DNA of 64,000 nt from Prosthecodimorpha staleyi (GCF_018729455.1 NZ_JAHHZF010000005.1:124001-188000); one strand, 5' to 3'. Counted from the first letter of the stretch, positions 1-9,527 are shown. Numbers and translations: made by a program. Notes: a model not told the origin generated them from the sequence alone.

Positions 1-710
1 GCATGGCTGTCGACCACGATCCGGGCCGGCGAAGCACCCTCCATGCCGGGCAGTCGGACGGTCAGGTCCGGATCGTCGACCAGCGCGGTGCCGATCCCGA
101 CCATGACGGCATCGACTTCCGAGCGCAGAACCTGCGCATAGGCGCGCGCCGCGTCGCCGGTGACCGGAACCTTGGCGACGCCGCGCCGTCCGATCATGCC
201 GTCGGCCGAGACCGCGAGCTTGAGGATCATGCGCGGCCGGCCGCGCCGCATGCGGGTGAAATGATTGGCGAGGCCACGTTCGGCCTCGGCCGCGCCGACG
301 CCGACCACCACCTCGACCCCGGCGGCGCGCAGCATGGCGTGGCCGCGGCCGGCGACCCGGCTGTCGGGATCCTCCTGGGCGGTGACCACGCGGGCGATGC
401 CGGCCTCCAGGATCGCCTCGGCGCAACCCGGGGTCGGCTTACCGTGCTGGGAACAGGGTTCGAGCGTGACGTAGAGAGTGGCGCCGCGCGCCCGCTCACC
501 GGCCTCCGCGAGTGCGATCCGTTCGGCATGCGGCCGCCCGCCATGGGCGGTGGTGCCGCGGCCGACCACCTCCGGCCCGTCCGGCCCGGCGCGCACCACC
601 ACGGCGCCGACCGAGGGGTTCGGTCGGGTCAGCCCGAGATGGCGACGCCCCATGCGCACGGCGGCATCCATGAAGCGGCGGTCGAGGTCTGAGACCCGTC
701 CCGCGGACAT
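1..710 (-). CDS. ribD: RibD, bifunctional pyrimidine deaminase/reductase (3' part cut by the window edge)
   Basis: This is the N-terminal 236 or so residues of the riboflavin enzyme that deaminates and then reduces the pyrimidine intermediate made from GTP. The deaminase domain fills residues 10-150, with the zinc/catalytic set H61-A-E63, C86 and C96. The spacing between the two cysteines is one residue longer than in the usual PCxxxGxTPPC motif. The reductase (DHFR-like) domain starts near residue 155 (LKLAVSADGMIG) and runs off the window at ARIVVDS. The ATG at 710 gives a short lead before the conserved domain. It lies 64 bases downstream of nrdR on the same strand, the order seen in many alphaproteobacteria. 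Confidence 0.95.
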   Translation of the reverse strand, partial: MSAGRVSDLDRRFMDAAVRMGRRHLGLTRPNPSVGAVVVRAGPDGPEVVGRGTTAHGGRPHAERIALAEAGERARGATLYVTLEPCSQHGKPTPGCAEAILEAGIARVVTAQEDPDSRVAGRGHAMLRAAGVEVVVGVGAAEAERGLANHFTRMRRGRPRMILKLAVSADGMIGRRGVAKVPVTGDAARAYAQVLRSEVDAVMVGIGTALVDDPDLTVRLPGMEGASPARIVVDSH

Positions 711-774
711 GTGGTCGGTCTGGCTCAATCCGGCACCGGTGGCGCGCTCGGCGGCGTGAACCCGACCGGACCGA

Positions 775-1245
775 TCACTTGTCGCGATCGGTCTCGTCCT
801 GGCTCAGTTCGCCGAGTACGGTTTCGAAATCCTTGGCCTCGCGGAAGTCCCTGTAGACCGAGGCGAAGCGGACATAAGCGACGTCATCCAGGCTTTTCAA
901 GCCTTCCATCAGCAACTCTCCGATCTGCTGGGAGGGGATCTCGGGTTCGCCGAGGCTCTCCAGCTGGCGGACGATGCCGTTGACCATGCGCTCGATCCGC
1001 TCCGGATCGACCGGCCGCTTGCGCAGCGCGACCTGCACCGAGCGCATCAGCTTGTCGCGGTCGAAGGGAACGCGGCGGCCGGATTTCTTGACGATGATCA
1101 GTTCGCGCAGTTGCACCCGCTCGAAGGTGGTGAAGCGGCCGCCGCAGGACGAGCAGACCCGCCGGCGCCGGATCGCAGCCCCGTCCTCGGTCGGGCGCGA
1201 GTCCTTCACCTGGGTATCCTCGCCTCCGCAATAGGGACAGCGCAT
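775..1245 (-). CDS. nrdR: Transcriptional repressor NrdR
   Basis: NrdR represses ribonucleotide reductase genes in response to ATP/dATP. The 156-residue protein has the zinc-ribbon cysteines CPYC at 3-6 and CSSC at 31-34, then the basic RRRR stretch, then an ATP-cone domain at about 49-139, which is the full standard architecture. The open frame extends upstream of the ATG at 1245, but the protein must begin MRCPYC, so that start is clear. It is followed by ribD on the same strand. In relatives glyA commonly precedes nrdR; here a protease gene and a membrane-protein gene lie between them. Confidence 0.97.
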   Translation of the reverse strand: MRCPYCGGEDTQVKDSRPTEDGAAIRRRRVCSSCGGRFTTFERVQLRELIIVKKSGRRVPFDRDKLMRSVQVALRKRPVDPERIERMVNGIVRQLESLGEPEIPSQQIGELLMEGLKSLDDVAYVRFASVYRDFREAKDFETVLGELSQDETDRDK

Positions 1246-1334
1246 CGCTCGGCTCCGGTTCGATTCGGGTGGTCGGTCCGGCGCGAGATGTACGCGGATT
1301 CGCGAAGGAGCGGAAATCCGGCGCGGACCGATGC

Positions 1335-3068
1335 TCACTTCCGGACGAAGGTCACCAGGCGGGTGGTCGTGCCGATGGCGTTGGTGGTGTTGGTGAAGGT
1401 CAACGTCGCCCTGTAGGTGCCGTTGTTGAGCTTGGCGGCGGCCGCCTCGTTGATCGAGAGCGTGATCGCCGCCTCCGGATCGGTCGCGGTGCCGGCGGTC
1501 GCGCTGACCTTCAGCCATTTCGGGATGCCGGCGCCGCCGGCCGTGATCGTATAGCCGACATCGCCGTTGGCGCCGAGCACGGTGTAGCTCTTCGCCGCCA
1601 TCGAATAGTCGGCGCTGGTCAGGCGGGTCACGGTCCAGCCGTCGGTCGGAGAGACGACCAGCGTGGGCGGATCGGTGACGGGCGGGATGGTCGCTGCCGG
1701 GAAGGTCGTGGTCAGGATGGTCTTCGCCGAATCGATCCGAATGCGTCGCGCGGTGACGCCCGATGCGGTGATGGCGCGGCCGGAATTCTCCAGCGCGGCC
1801 TCCATGGCATCGACCGTGGCGCCCGGCACGGCGCTGCGCAGCGCCGCAAAGGCGCCGGCGACATGCGGCGCCGCCATCGAGGTGCCCGATGCCTTGCCGT
1901 ATCCGGAGAGGATCGAGGACTGGATGTCGACGCCGGTCGCATAGAGATCGACCATGTCGCCGACATTGCTGAAGCTCGCCAGCCCGTCCTTCTTGGTCGT
2001 GGCGCCGACGGTGACCGCAGTCGAGATGCAGCCCGGTGCGCTGACGCCGGTCGTGAAGCCGTTGTTGCCGGCCGCGATCACGGTCGCGATGCCGTTGGCG
2101 CGGAGCGTATCGATCGCGGTCTTCACGGCCGGCAGATCGGCGTCGCAGTTCTCATGGGCGACGCTGTCGCCGATGCTCATGTTGACGGCGGCGATTTTCA
2201 CCGGATCGTAGCCGTCGCGCACGTTGTTGACCCAGTCGAGAGCGGCGACGATGTCGCTGAACCAGGCGCCGAGCGAATTGCCGGACCGGCTGAAGACCTG
2301 GACCGGAACCAGGCGGGCGAAATGGGCGACGCCGTCGCGCGAGCCGGTCTTGCCGCCGAGGCCGACCGCGATGCCGGAGACATGGGTGCCGTGAAAGCAG
2401 GCCGAACTGACCGAGGCCGCGCAGGTCTCCGCCGCTCCGATCCCGGTCTGCGTGAACTGGCCGTTGGGGCACAGCGTCGTCGCCACGCCACCGCCGCCGG
2501 AGAAGCAGGCCTGGTCGATGATCTTCGGGGCGAAGAACGGGTGGCTGGTCTTGACGCCGGTGTCGAGGACGGCCACCGCCTGGTTGGAGCCGGTCGCGCC
2601 GAGCGTCCAGGCGGCGCGCGCGCCGGTCAACTGGGTCGAGGTATCGAGCAGCGGCTGGACCGCTTCGTCCGGCTGGATGGCCGCGACGGTGGTGTCGGCC
2701 GCGAGGCGTTCGAGTTCGGCCGGGTTCGCCTCGAGCGCGACGAGCGGCAGCGTCGCGTAGCGGCGCACCTTGCGGGTGGGTTCGTCGGCGCTGCGCAGAC
2801 CGAGCACTCCGGCAAGCACGCGGTTCTGGCCATCCGCGATGCGCGTCTTGCGATCGCGCCGGTCGGCGGCGTCGGGCGCCGGATCGTTCAGAACGACGAT
2901 GTAGCGCAGGCGTGTCGCGGGCAGGGCCGCATCGAGCGAGAAGGTGCCGATGCCCTTGCCGAACTTCGCCTTGAGACGGGCCGACGGCTGATGGGCCTCG
3001 GCGGCGACCGATCCGGCCAGGACAAATCCGCAGACGGCAAGGATGCGCAACAGATGCCCGGACCGCAT
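1335..3068 (-). CDS. Secreted subtilisin-like serine protease (S8) with C-terminal Ig-like domain
   Basis: A 577-residue exported protease. A signal peptide is visible at residues 1-25 ([20 protein letters not shown] then AEA). Residues 50-140 resemble an inhibitor-I9 propeptide. The S8 catalytic triad is D169 (AVLDTG), H226 (HGTHVSG) and S397 (GTSMAAPH), with the oxyanion Asn in AAGNNG. From about residue 455 a beta-rich tail resembles a BACON/Ig-like domain. Several Cys in the catalytic domain fit periplasmic or extracellular folding. The ATG at 3068 has GGAG five bases upstream; the longer open frame lacks a signal peptide. The substrate is unknown. Confidence 0.9.
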   Translation of the reverse strand: MRSGHLLRILAVCGFVLAGSVAAEAHQPSARLKAKFGKGIGTFSLDAALPATRLRYIVVLNDPAPDAADRRDRKTRIADGQNRVLAGVLGLRSADEPTRKVRRYATLPLVALEANPAELERLAADTTVAAIQPDEAVQPLLDTSTQLTGARAAWTLGATGSNQAVAVLDTGVKTSHPFFAPKIIDQACFSGGGGVATTLCPNGQFTQTGIGAAETCAASVSSACFHGTHVSGIAVGLGGKTGSRDGVAHFARLVPVQVFSRSGNSLGAWFSDIVAALDWVNNVRDGYDPVKIAAVNMSIGDSVAHENCDADLPAVKTAIDTLRANGIATVIAAGNNGFTTGVSAPGCISTAVTVGATTKKDGLASFSNVGDMVDLYATGVDIQSSILSGYGKASGTSMAAPHVAGAFAALRSAVPGATVDAMEAALENSGRAITASGVTARRIRIDSAKTILTTTFPAATIPPVTDPPTLVVSPTDGWTVTRLTSADYSMAAKSYTVLGANGDVGYTITAGGAGIPKWLKVSATAGTATDPEAAITLSINEAAAAKLNNGTYRATLTFTNTTNAIGTTTRLVTFVRK

Positions 3069-3359
3069 GGCTTGCTCCGACAAGGTCGACTCGACTAAGG
3101 GCAAACGTAAGCCGCAGCCGTTAACCGTCGGTTTGCCGTCGACGATAGTCATGTCGCGACCGCGCCGCGAAATGTTAGTTTGCGATGAAGCGGTTCGGCT
3201 CCGGCCGAACGCGATTCGGATGCTGTCGGCGGATCGACCGCGATCGGACGGGGCACCCGACTGGGGCCGACAGAACCGGATGCCGGCGAGACCCGGCGTC
3301 GGAGCGAGGCGATGTCCGCCGGTCGACGGCCTGTGGCAAGAAGGGGATGACGGAGGCGC

Positions 3360-4334
3360 ATGGCCGAGATCGGGCTGAGATTGATCGGTGTGTTCTATCT
3401 GGCAGCGGCCTTCTATGTCGGACGGACCCTCATTACCGGCCGCAGCCTGACGGCGATGCTCGAGGCCCTCGCCCAGGGACCCGCGACCCGGGCAACGCGT
3501 TGGCGCGACCATTGGCTTGCCGCCGGAACCATCCCGGTCGGGCTCGGTGGCATGATGCTCGCCGTGCTTTCCTGGCTGGCCTTGCCGCTGTTTCTGATCG
3601 GTCTTGCCCAGCAGGTGCTCTATCTGGGCCTTGTTGCGCCGCGCTGGCTCGACCCGCATGACGAGCCCGTCGCGGCCGAGCGCGCGGCCACCCGCAATGC
3701 CGCCGTCGTCTATTCGGTCGCGACCGCCCTGGTGGCCATGGCCGCTGCGGATGGAAGGCTCCTCCCCCTCGGCGCCTTCGATCCCGCGCTCGTCGCAGCG
3801 ATCATGACGCTCGCCGCCGTTCTGGTCGCGGGATTCGCGTTTCTCTATCTGCGCGCAGGCCGATTGACCGACTACGGCGGCGGTGGTGACGACGGCGACG
3901 ACGACGCCATCGACCGGGCGGACGAACAGGCCCTGCCCGCACGGGCCTATGCGCCGCCCGCGCCGGACATGCCGCCCTCCTATAGCGTGATGGCGGATTT
4001 CGGCTGCCATCCGGTCTGGTCGATTCGTCCGGCCGACTACGGGTCGGTCGATCCCGCCGATCTCGACATCTCCCGGCAACTCGAGGCCGATCTCGCCCGC
4101 TGGGCGGATGAGTTCGAGCAGTCGCTCGATCCCGAAAACCCCGCCGAGCCGCGCTGGACGACCGAGGCCCATGCCGAGCACGAGGCGCGGGGGCGCGATC
4201 TCGCCGAACGCCTTGCCGCCGAGTTCGCCGCCTCGGGTCGCGCCGGCTGGCAGGTATTCGCCTTTTCGACCGACGCCGGGCATGTCCGGGTCTCGCCCTC
4301 GGGCGAGGTCCGGCCCCACGATGCCCATTCGTAA
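3360..4334 (+). CDS. Unrecognised membrane protein with acidic cytosolic tail
   Basis: A 324-residue protein whose N-terminal half holds four or five hydrophobic segments (about 5-22, 55-85, 115-135 and 142-165), followed by a Gly/Asp-rich linker (GGGGDDGDDDAID) near residue 175. The C-terminal half is hydrophilic and acidic, without hydrophobic segments. I recognise no family. It reads divergently from the subtilase and converges on glyA, with a shared hairpin between. The start at 3360 immediately precedes the first membrane segment. Confidence 0.75.
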   Translation: MAEIGLRLIGVFYLAAAFYVGRTLITGRSLTAMLEALAQGPATRATRWRDHWLAAGTIPVGLGGMMLAVLSWLALPLFLIGLAQQVLYLGLVAPRWLDPHDEPVAAERAATRNAAVVYSVATALVAMAAADGRLLPLGAFDPALVAAIMTLAAVLVAGFAFLYLRAGRLTDYGGGGDDGDDDAIDRADEQALPARAYAPPAPDMPPSYSVMADFGCHPVWSIRPADYGSVDPADLDISRQLEADLARWADEFEQSLDPENPAEPRWTTEAHAEHEARGRDLAERLAAEFAASGRAGWQVFAFSTDAGHVRVSPSGEVRPHDAHS

Positions 4335-4383
4335 AGGGCGTCGGACGCGACCGGCATCGGCGTGATCAGACCCGGAAATGGCA

Positions 4384-4405
4384 ACGGGGGCCGCAAGGCC
4401 CCCGT
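4384..4405. terminator. Hairpin between convergent genes (candidate bidirectional terminator)
   Basis: A perfect 9-bp stem (ACGGGGGCC / GGCCCCCGT) with a GCAA loop sits between the membrane-protein stop and the glyA stop. Neither side has a strong T-run, so it may be only a weak intrinsic terminator. Confidence 0.5.
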
Positions 4406-4432
4406 CCGGTCATGTCGTAATTGTTGTTTCGC

Positions 4433-5740
4433 TCAGCGATAGATCGGGAAGCGACGGCAGAGCGCGGTGGCCTGCTCCTTGACGCGGTTCTCGATCTGCG
4501 CGTCGCCGGCCTCGCCGTTCTTCTGCAGGCCGTCGATGACCGCGGCGATCATCTTGCCGACCTCGCGGAACTCGGCCGGACCGAAGCCCCGGGTGGTGCC
4601 GGCCGGGGTGCCGAGGCGCACGCCGGAGGTGACCATCGGCTTGGCCGGGTCGAACGGAATGCCGTTCTTGTTGCAGGTGATGTGGGCGCGCTTCAGCGCC
4701 TTCTCGGTGACGTTGCCGAAGGTGTTCTTCGGCCGCAGGTCGACCAGCATCAGATGCGTGTCGGTACCGCCGGAGACGAGCGCGAGGCCCTCCTCGACCA
4801 GGCTCGCCGCCAGCGCCTTGGCGTTCTCGACGACCTGGCCGGCATAGGCCTTGAATTCCGGACGCAGCGCCTCGCCGAAGGCGACCGCCTTGGCGGCGAT
4901 GACATGCATCAGCGGGCCGCCCTGCAGGCCGGGGAAGACCGCCGAGTTGAACTTCTTGCCGAGTTCCGCGTCGCGGCTGAGGATCATGCCGCCGCGCGGG
5001 CCGCGCAGGGTCTTGTGCGTGGTGGTGGTCACCACATGGGCGTGATCGAGCGGGTTGGGATGCACGCCGCCGGCGACGAGGCCGGCGAAATGGGCCATGT
5101 CGACCATCAGCGTCGCGCCGACTTCATCGGCGATCTCGCGGAAGGTCTTGAAGTCGATGATGCGCGGATAGCCCGAGCCGCCGGCGATGATCAGCTTCGG
5201 CCGATGGGTCCGGGCGAGATCGCGGACCTCGTCCATGTCGATGCGCTGGTCGTCCTGGCGGACCTTGTAGCCGACCGGCTTGAACCACTTGCCCGACTGG
5301 TTGACCGGGGAGCCGTGCGTCAGGTGGCCGCCGCAGGCGAGATCCAGGCCCATATAGGTGTCGCCGGGCTGCAGCAGGGCGAAGAACACCGCCTGGTTGG
5401 CGTTGGCGCCGGAATGGGGCTGCACGTTGGCATATTCGGCGCCGAAGATCTTCTTGGCGCGGTCAATCGCCAGCTGCTCGGCCACGTCGACGAACTCGCA
5501 GCCGCCGTAGTAGCGCTTGCCCGGATAGCCCTCGGCATATTTGTTGGTCATGACCGAACCCTGGGCCTCGAGCACCGCCTTGGAGACGATGTTCTCGGAG
5601 GCGATCAGTTCGATCTCGTCGGCCTGCCGGCCGAGTTCGTCCTGGATCGACTGGAAGATTTCGGGATCGGAAGTGGCCAGGCTCTCCGAGAAGAATCCCG
5701 GGTAGAGCGGCTTCGTCTGGGCAACGTCGGACATCGACAT
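4433..5740 (-). CDS. glyA: Serine hydroxymethyltransferase
   Basis: A PLP enzyme that interconverts serine and glycine while charging tetrahydrofolate with a one-carbon unit. At 435 residues it is full length. The PLP lysine is K243 in [14 protein letters not shown], and the SHMT block IASENIVS is at 46-53. The open frame runs further upstream, but the ATG at 5740 is preceded by GAGAGG at good spacing and gives the usual SHMT N-terminus; a second ATG at 5734 is also possible. A DUF6898-like gene lies upstream on the same strand, 367 bases away. Confidence 0.98.
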   Translation of the reverse strand: MSMSDVAQTKPLYPGFFSESLATSDPEIFQSIQDELGRQADEIELIASENIVSKAVLEAQGSVMTNKYAEGYPGKRYYGGCEFVDVAEQLAIDRAKKIFGAEYANVQPHSGANANQAVFFALLQPGDTYMGLDLACGGHLTHGSPVNQSGKWFKPVGYKVRQDDQRIDMDEVRDLARTHRPKLIIAGGSGYPRIIDFKTFREIADEVGATLMVDMAHFAGLVAGGVHPNPLDHAHVVTTTTHKTLRGPRGGMILSRDAELGKKFNSAVFPGLQGGPLMHVIAAKAVAFGEALRPEFKAYAGQVVENAKALAASLVEEGLALVSGGTDTHLMLVDLRPKNTFGNVTEKALKRAHITCNKNGIPFDPAKPMVTSGVRLGTPAGTTRGFGPAEFREVGKMIAAVIDGLQKNGEAGDAQIENRVKEQATALCRRFPIYR

Positions 5741-6107
5741 GGGGGCCTCTCGGAGCGTGTCCCTTTTTTCCGGCGCCGGGCTTTCCTGACGCCGAGCGCG
5801 CGGCAGCCAGGGCTGCGGCGCTGCGTTCTCATCCGGCGAAGCGGCGGCCGGAGCCGTGCCTCGCCTGCGGATCGATCGCGCCGATGGCCGGACGGAATCC
5901 CGTCCGAACCGGCCCTGAACGCGCCGCGATGGATCTCCGGCTAACCTACCGGAGCAGGCCCGGAATCCCATCCGCCGCGTCGTGCGGCGCTTGGACGCTC
6001 CGACCGCACCGGGACTTATCGGGCTATGACGGCAGCGAATAGCACGCCGGTTTTCCAGGCGGAAGCGGCGCCGTCGTGATTCCGGCAGCCGACTGCCCTG
6101 ATTTGCG
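5741..6107. other. Non-coding stretch upstream of glyA
   Basis: GC-rich spacer that presumably holds the glyA promoter. It contains short GC-rich inverted repeats, but I recognise no riboswitch, tRNA or operator. Confidence 0.4.
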
Positions 6108-6290
6108 TCACGGGTCTTTTTCCAGACGCTTCATCAATTTGCGCAAAGCCACCCGCTCGAGATCATGCCGCGGCACCCCGACCGCCCCGACGATCGAGAC
6201 CTCGACCCCGCTCGCCGCGTCGATCGCCGCGACGCGCACCTGCGCGCCGATCACGGTGAACTCAAAATAGACAGTGCGCCCGTCGGTCAT
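6108..6290 (-). CDS. Small DUF6898-like protein
   Basis: A 60-residue protein that resembles the DUF6898 family, small alphaproteobacterial proteins of unknown function. Its core, [20 protein letters not shown] then GVEVSIVG, is the part I recognise. The ATG at 6290 overlaps the vapC stop as ATGA, so the gene is probably translated by coupling to vapC. Other in-frame starts further upstream would lie inside vapC. The next gene on the strand is glyA. The family assignment is from memory of the pattern. Confidence 0.7.
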   Translation of the reverse strand: MTDGRTVYFEFTVIGAQVRVAAIDAASGVEVSIVGAVGVPRHDLERVALRKLMKRLEKDP

Positions 6291-6682
6291 GTCGGAACCA
6301 GCGTGAGGCCGGGATGCGTCGCCATCGGCTCGAAATCGCGATCGGCATGCAGAAGCGCATGCCCGTGCCGGATGCAGAAAGTGCCGAACAGGAGATCGAT
6401 GGACTTGCGGATGGTCACGCCGCGCGCCCAAAGACAGCGATAGTGCCCGGCGGCCTCGACCGCCAGGTTCACATCGCTCATGGTCGCGATCTCGAAGGTC
6501 CGCATCCGTCGTTCGAGCGCCTGTGCATGGGTATCGTCAAACGCACCCTGGAGGATTTCGAGGAGAATCAGGTCGCCGACCAGGATGTCCGACACGGCGA
6601 CGCCTTGGCGCAGGACCCTCACCGACGGACCGGCTCCGCCGCGAAAGAGTTCGATCCACACCGAGGTGTCGCCGACGATCAC
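6287..6682 (-). CDS. vapC: VapC-type PIN-domain toxin
   Basis: A 131-residue PIN ribonuclease. The acidic active-site residues are visible: D5 in the GDTSVWIELFR opening, an E in LLEILQGA, D in SIDLLFGTF and D in ADRDF. VapC toxins cleave tRNA or rRNA when released from their antitoxin. Its start overlaps the stop of vapB by four bases, and its own stop overlaps the start of the DUF6898-like gene by four bases, so the three genes form one tightly coupled operon. Confidence 0.93.
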   Translation of the reverse strand: MIVGDTSVWIELFRGGAGPSVRVLRQGVAVSDILVGDLILLEILQGAFDDTHAQALERRMRTFEIATMSDVNLAVEAAGHYRCLWARGVTIRKSIDLLFGTFCIRHGHALLHADRDFEPMATHPGLTLVPT

Positions 6683-7053
6683 GGGGCGGCGTGCCCCGGC
6701 CTTTCCAGACGCATCGCATCGAGGTCGCTGTTCCAGCCGATGCCATCCAGTTCTCGGAACGCCCGCTCTCGTGCCGCCCGGTCGATCAGTTGGCGCAGCG
6801 CGAATTCGATGACGGCTCTCTCGGGCTCGATGCCGACGGCCCGTCCAGCCCGGGCCAGGAGATCGCCGTGGATGGCGACCGCCACGGAGAAACGGGCCTG
6901 AGCGCGCGGAGGGCCGGCCGGGGAAGGGTTACACCTGCGACCGGCCAATGCATCCCTGAGCGCGGTCGCGACCGTCGCCGCGCCATCCTCGGCGCCGAGC
7001 GCCGCCATCGCTTCCGCGAGCAGAATGTCGTCAATGCGGACTGCGATCGCCAT
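6679..7053 (-). CDS. vapB: VapB-type antitoxin with two tandem RHH-like segments
   Basis: The C-terminus (ELDGIGWNSDLDAMR) is the tail of VapB antitoxins that plugs the PIN toxin. Upstream there are two similar ribbon-helix-helix-like segments, about residues 3-38 (AVRIDDILLAEA...) and 52-87 (VAVAIHGDLLARA...), which share the A-V-x-I-x-x-x-L-L-A-x-A pattern and the later AL-R. At 124 residues it is longer than the usual 70-90 for VapB, which fits an internal duplication. I chose the ATG at 7053 because it opens the first segment directly; an upstream in-frame start would add nine residues. Confidence 0.88.
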   Translation of the reverse strand: MAIAVRIDDILLAEAMAALGAEDGAATVATALRDALAGRRCNPSPAGPPRAQARFSVAVAIHGDLLARAGRAVGIEPERAVIEFALRQLIDRAARERAFRELDGIGWNSDLDAMRLERPGHAAP

Positions 7054-7115
7054 GGCCGCCCTCGCTGCTGCACGCACCACGCGAACACAAGACTAGCTTT
7101 TGCCCGGCGAAAGCA

Positions 7116-7148
7116 AAGGGCCGGCCCGCGTCGCCGCGGCCGGCCCTT
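7116..7148 (-). terminator. Terminator hairpin after the L,D-transpeptidase gene
   Basis: A perfect 11-bp stem (AAGGGCCGGCC / GGCCGGCCCTT) with an 11-base loop lies 26 bases past the stop of the minus-strand L,D-transpeptidase gene. It is followed on that strand by TGCTTTCG, a short broken U-tract. The stem resembles the repeated rpoZ terminator units at 37.6-37.8 kb. Confidence 0.65.
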
Positions 7149-7174
7149 CAGCGTCTTGTCGGGACCCGTGCCCG

Positions 7175-8539
7175 TTACTGCATGATGCCCGGCACATAGG
7201 CGAGTTCGCCGATGCCGTCGCGGGCATAGATGTCGTCGCGGAAATGCACGACGCCCTCGCGGGTCGCCCAGGCGGTGACGTAGTTGGTGTAGACCTGCAC
7301 GGCACCCTTGACCTTGGCGTCGATACGCTGGCCGGTGCGGATCGCATCGTCGATCTGTTGCGGCCCCCAGTTCGGCGTGTCGCGCAGAATCCATGCGACC
7401 AGCTCGCGGACATTCTGGATGCGCATGCAGCCGGACGAATAGAACCGGTTGTTGTCGCCGAACAGGTCCTTGAAGGGCGTGTCGTGCATGTACACGTCAT
7501 GGCTGTTCGGGAAGGAGATCTTCACCGTCGCCATGGCGTTGATGTCGCCCGGATCCTGCCGGAAGGCCAGGTTGGCCGCCTGATCGGTATCCCAGTTGAT
7601 CGCTTCCGGCGGAATCTCGCGACCCTTGTTGTCGTAGATGCGGATCCGGTTCTTGGTCAGATACTCGGGATCGGCGCGCATCTTCGGGATCAGGTCCTTG
7701 CGGATGATCGAGACCGGGACGTGCCAGAACGGGTTGAAGTTGATCTCGCTGACCTTCGAGGTCAGCACCGGCGTCTGGCGATCGACCTTGCCGACGACTG
7801 CATTGTGACGGGCGATGACGCGGCCGCCCTCGACGGCCTCGAGCTCGGCGGCCGGGATGTTCACGAAGATGAAGCGGTCGCCGAGATTGCCGGACATCGA
7901 GCGGACGCGCACGAGATTGGTCTCGAGCTGGCGCAGGCGGATGTCGGCCGGCACGTTCATCACGTCGAAGACCGGCTTGTCGACCAGACCATTCGGCTTC
8001 AGGCCATGGCGCACCTGGAAGCGGCGCACGGCGGCGTCGACATAGGAATCGAAGGTGTCGCCGTAGCCGAACTGGCTCGGAGCCAGATCGCCGGTCACGG
8101 CGAGGCGCTGGCGCAGCACCATGACGGCTTCGGACCGGGTGCCGATGCGCAAGCGTTGCTGGTCCGGAACGCGCGGCCAGCCGCCATTGCCGGCGATCGC
8201 CTGATACTGCGGCAGCGCGGCCTCGATATTGGCGGCCGTCTCCGGCGACAGGAGCGGAACGTCGGACTTCAGCTGCGCCACCGGCGTGGAGGCGCCGGCG
8301 TCGAATTTGTCCTGCCATTCGCGCACGGTCTGGGCGCGCATCAGCACATCGATCGGAGACTCACCGGCGCTCTCGGCGAGCGCCGGCACGGCACGCAGAC
8401 CGGCAAGAGCGGCGATGCCGGTCAGCAGGCCGCGTCGGGTGAGCCGCAATCCGTGATCGGGCTTCGGACGTACAAGCACTTCGAACGCTCCATCGGGTTC
8501 AGCCAAATCGGCCGGTCGCCATCGGTCGCTATACGACAT
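7175..8539 (-). CDS. Tat-exported L,D-transpeptidase (YcbB/LdtD-like)
   Basis: A periplasmic enzyme that forms 3-3 peptidoglycan cross-links or attaches proteins to the wall. A twin-arginine signal (LTRRGLLTGIAALAG) is at about 33-47. Residues 60-200 are a scaffold with a peptidoglycan-binding-1 motif (RFQVRHGLKPNGLVD). The YkuD catalytic domain ends in H352 and the nucleophile C371 in SSGCMRI. At 454 residues it fits the long YcbB-like class. The MarR regulator LdtR is encoded 1.3 kb away, and in related bacteria LdtR controls an L,D-transpeptidase (LdtP), which this gene probably is. Confidence 0.93.
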   Translation of the reverse strand: MSYSDRWRPADLAEPDGAFEVLVRPKPDHGLRLTRRGLLTGIAALAGLRAVPALAESAGESPIDVLMRAQTVREWQDKFDAGASTPVAQLKSDVPLLSPETAANIEAALPQYQAIAGNGGWPRVPDQQRLRIGTRSEAVMVLRQRLAVTGDLAPSQFGYGDTFDSYVDAAVRRFQVRHGLKPNGLVDKPVFDVMNVPADIRLRQLETNLVRVRSMSGNLGDRFIFVNIPAAELEAVEGGRVIARHNAVVGKVDRQTPVLTSKVSEINFNPFWHVPVSIIRKDLIPKMRADPEYLTKNRIRIYDNKGREIPPEAINWDTDQAANLAFRQDPGDINAMATVKISFPNSHDVYMHDTPFKDLFGDNNRFYSSGCMRIQNVRELVAWILRDTPNWGPQQIDDAIRTGQRIDAKVKGAVQVYTNYVTAWATREGVVHFRDDIYARDGIGELAYVPGIMQ

Positions 8540-8614
8540 CAGGATACGGACAAAGATCCGTTAATCGGGCCTTTCCGCCTATGACAGCAAACCAACGGAA
8601 AAGCGAGGGCGAGG

Positions 8615-9442
8615 ATGCATCACGGCCAAGCGTTCGGATGGGACTCCGTGCTGATCGCGACGCTGCTCCTCGGCCTCGTGATTTTCAGTGTTTTGTGGCT
8701 GATTCATGGTCCCCGGCGCGATGCCGGCATCGTCGACTGGTGGTGGGCGGGCGGCTTTGCGGCGACGGCCTGGCTGGAATGGCTCGCGAGCGGGCGCGGC
8801 GGCGGCCTACAATTGTTCGTGACCGTCGCCGTCACGGTCTGGGCCGTCCGACTGACCGTCCATCTGGTGGTCCGTCATAGCCGGCGCGGCGGGATCGAGG
8901 ATCCGCGCTATGCGGCGATGCGGGCGCGGGGCGGTCCGAACTGGCCGCGCACGAACCTGTTCACCGTGTTCTGGCTGCAGGCGGTCGTGCAATGGGCGCT
9001 GGCCGCGCCGATCCATGCCGCGCTGTTGCACCCCGAGCCCGACCCTCTCTCACCGGCCGCCGTCTGGCTGGCCTCGGCGGGATGCGCCCTCTTCGTCATC
9101 GGGTTCGCGATCGAATGGGTCGCCGATGCGCAGTTGAGCGCCGACAAGGCGGACCCGGCGCGACGCAGCCGGCTGGTCACCACGGGTCTCTGGGCATGGA
9201 GCCGGCATCCGAATTATTTCGGCGAGGCCCTGCTGTGGTGGGGGCTCGGCCTGGTCGGTGCGGCCGCCTCGGGCCTCTGGTGGGTCCTCGTGGCCCCGGC
9301 CGCCCTGACTGTGCTGCTGCTGAAGGTTTCGGGCATTCCGCCGCTCGAGGCCGTCCTGGCCTCCCGTCCCGGCTGGACCGACTATGCTGCCCGAACCAGC
9401 GCCTTCCTGCCGCGCCCGCCACGCCCCCTGCGACCCGGCTGA
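8615..9442 (+). CDS. DUF1295 integral membrane protein (steroid-reductase-like fold)
   Basis: A 275-residue multi-pass membrane protein. The diagnostic C-terminal block GLWAWSRHPNYFGEALLWWG followed by SGIPPLEAVLASRPGW is that of DUF1295, related to 5-alpha-reductase and isoprenylcysteine methyltransferase membrane enzymes. The true substrate is unknown. It is divergent from the L,D-transpeptidase gene across a 75-base promoter gap, and GAGG precedes its ATG at 8615. Confidence 0.92.
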   Translation: MHHGQAFGWDSVLIATLLLGLVIFSVLWLIHGPRRDAGIVDWWWAGGFAATAWLEWLASGRGGGLQLFVTVAVTVWAVRLTVHLVVRHSRRGGIEDPRYAAMRARGGPNWPRTNLFTVFWLQAVVQWALAAPIHAALLHPEPDPLSPAAVWLASAGCALFVIGFAIEWVADAQLSADKADPARRSRLVTTGLWAWSRHPNYFGEALLWWGLGLVGAAASGLWWVLVAPAALTVLLLKVSGIPPLEAVLASRPGWTDYAARTSAFLPRPPRPLRPG

Positions 9443-9490
9443 GCCCGGATCGTGCGGACCGGGACCACCCCGGCGGACAGGGTTCCGACG

Positions 9491-9527
9491 AAAAAAATCG
9501 GCTTCGCGCGGGGGGCCACGCGAAGCC
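9491..9527 (-). terminator. Rho-independent terminator on the minus strand
   Basis: The stem GGCTTCGCG / CGCGAAGCC encloses ten bases, and the minus-strand transcript then runs into a U7 tract (A7 at 9491-9497 on the plus strand). The only minus-strand gene that could use it is ldtR, whose stop is 278 bases upstream; a duplicated ldtR tail lies between. Confidence 0.75.

Noticed and set aside
1269-3098. 609-residue open frame on the plus strand opposite the subtilase
   Set aside because: Same kind of shadow; the opposite strand encodes an intact protease with catalytic triad and signal peptide.
5741-6107. Possible riboswitch in the glyA upstream region
   Set aside because: I could not match the conserved core of a glycine, SAM or other riboswitch; the region has only generic GC-rich pairing.
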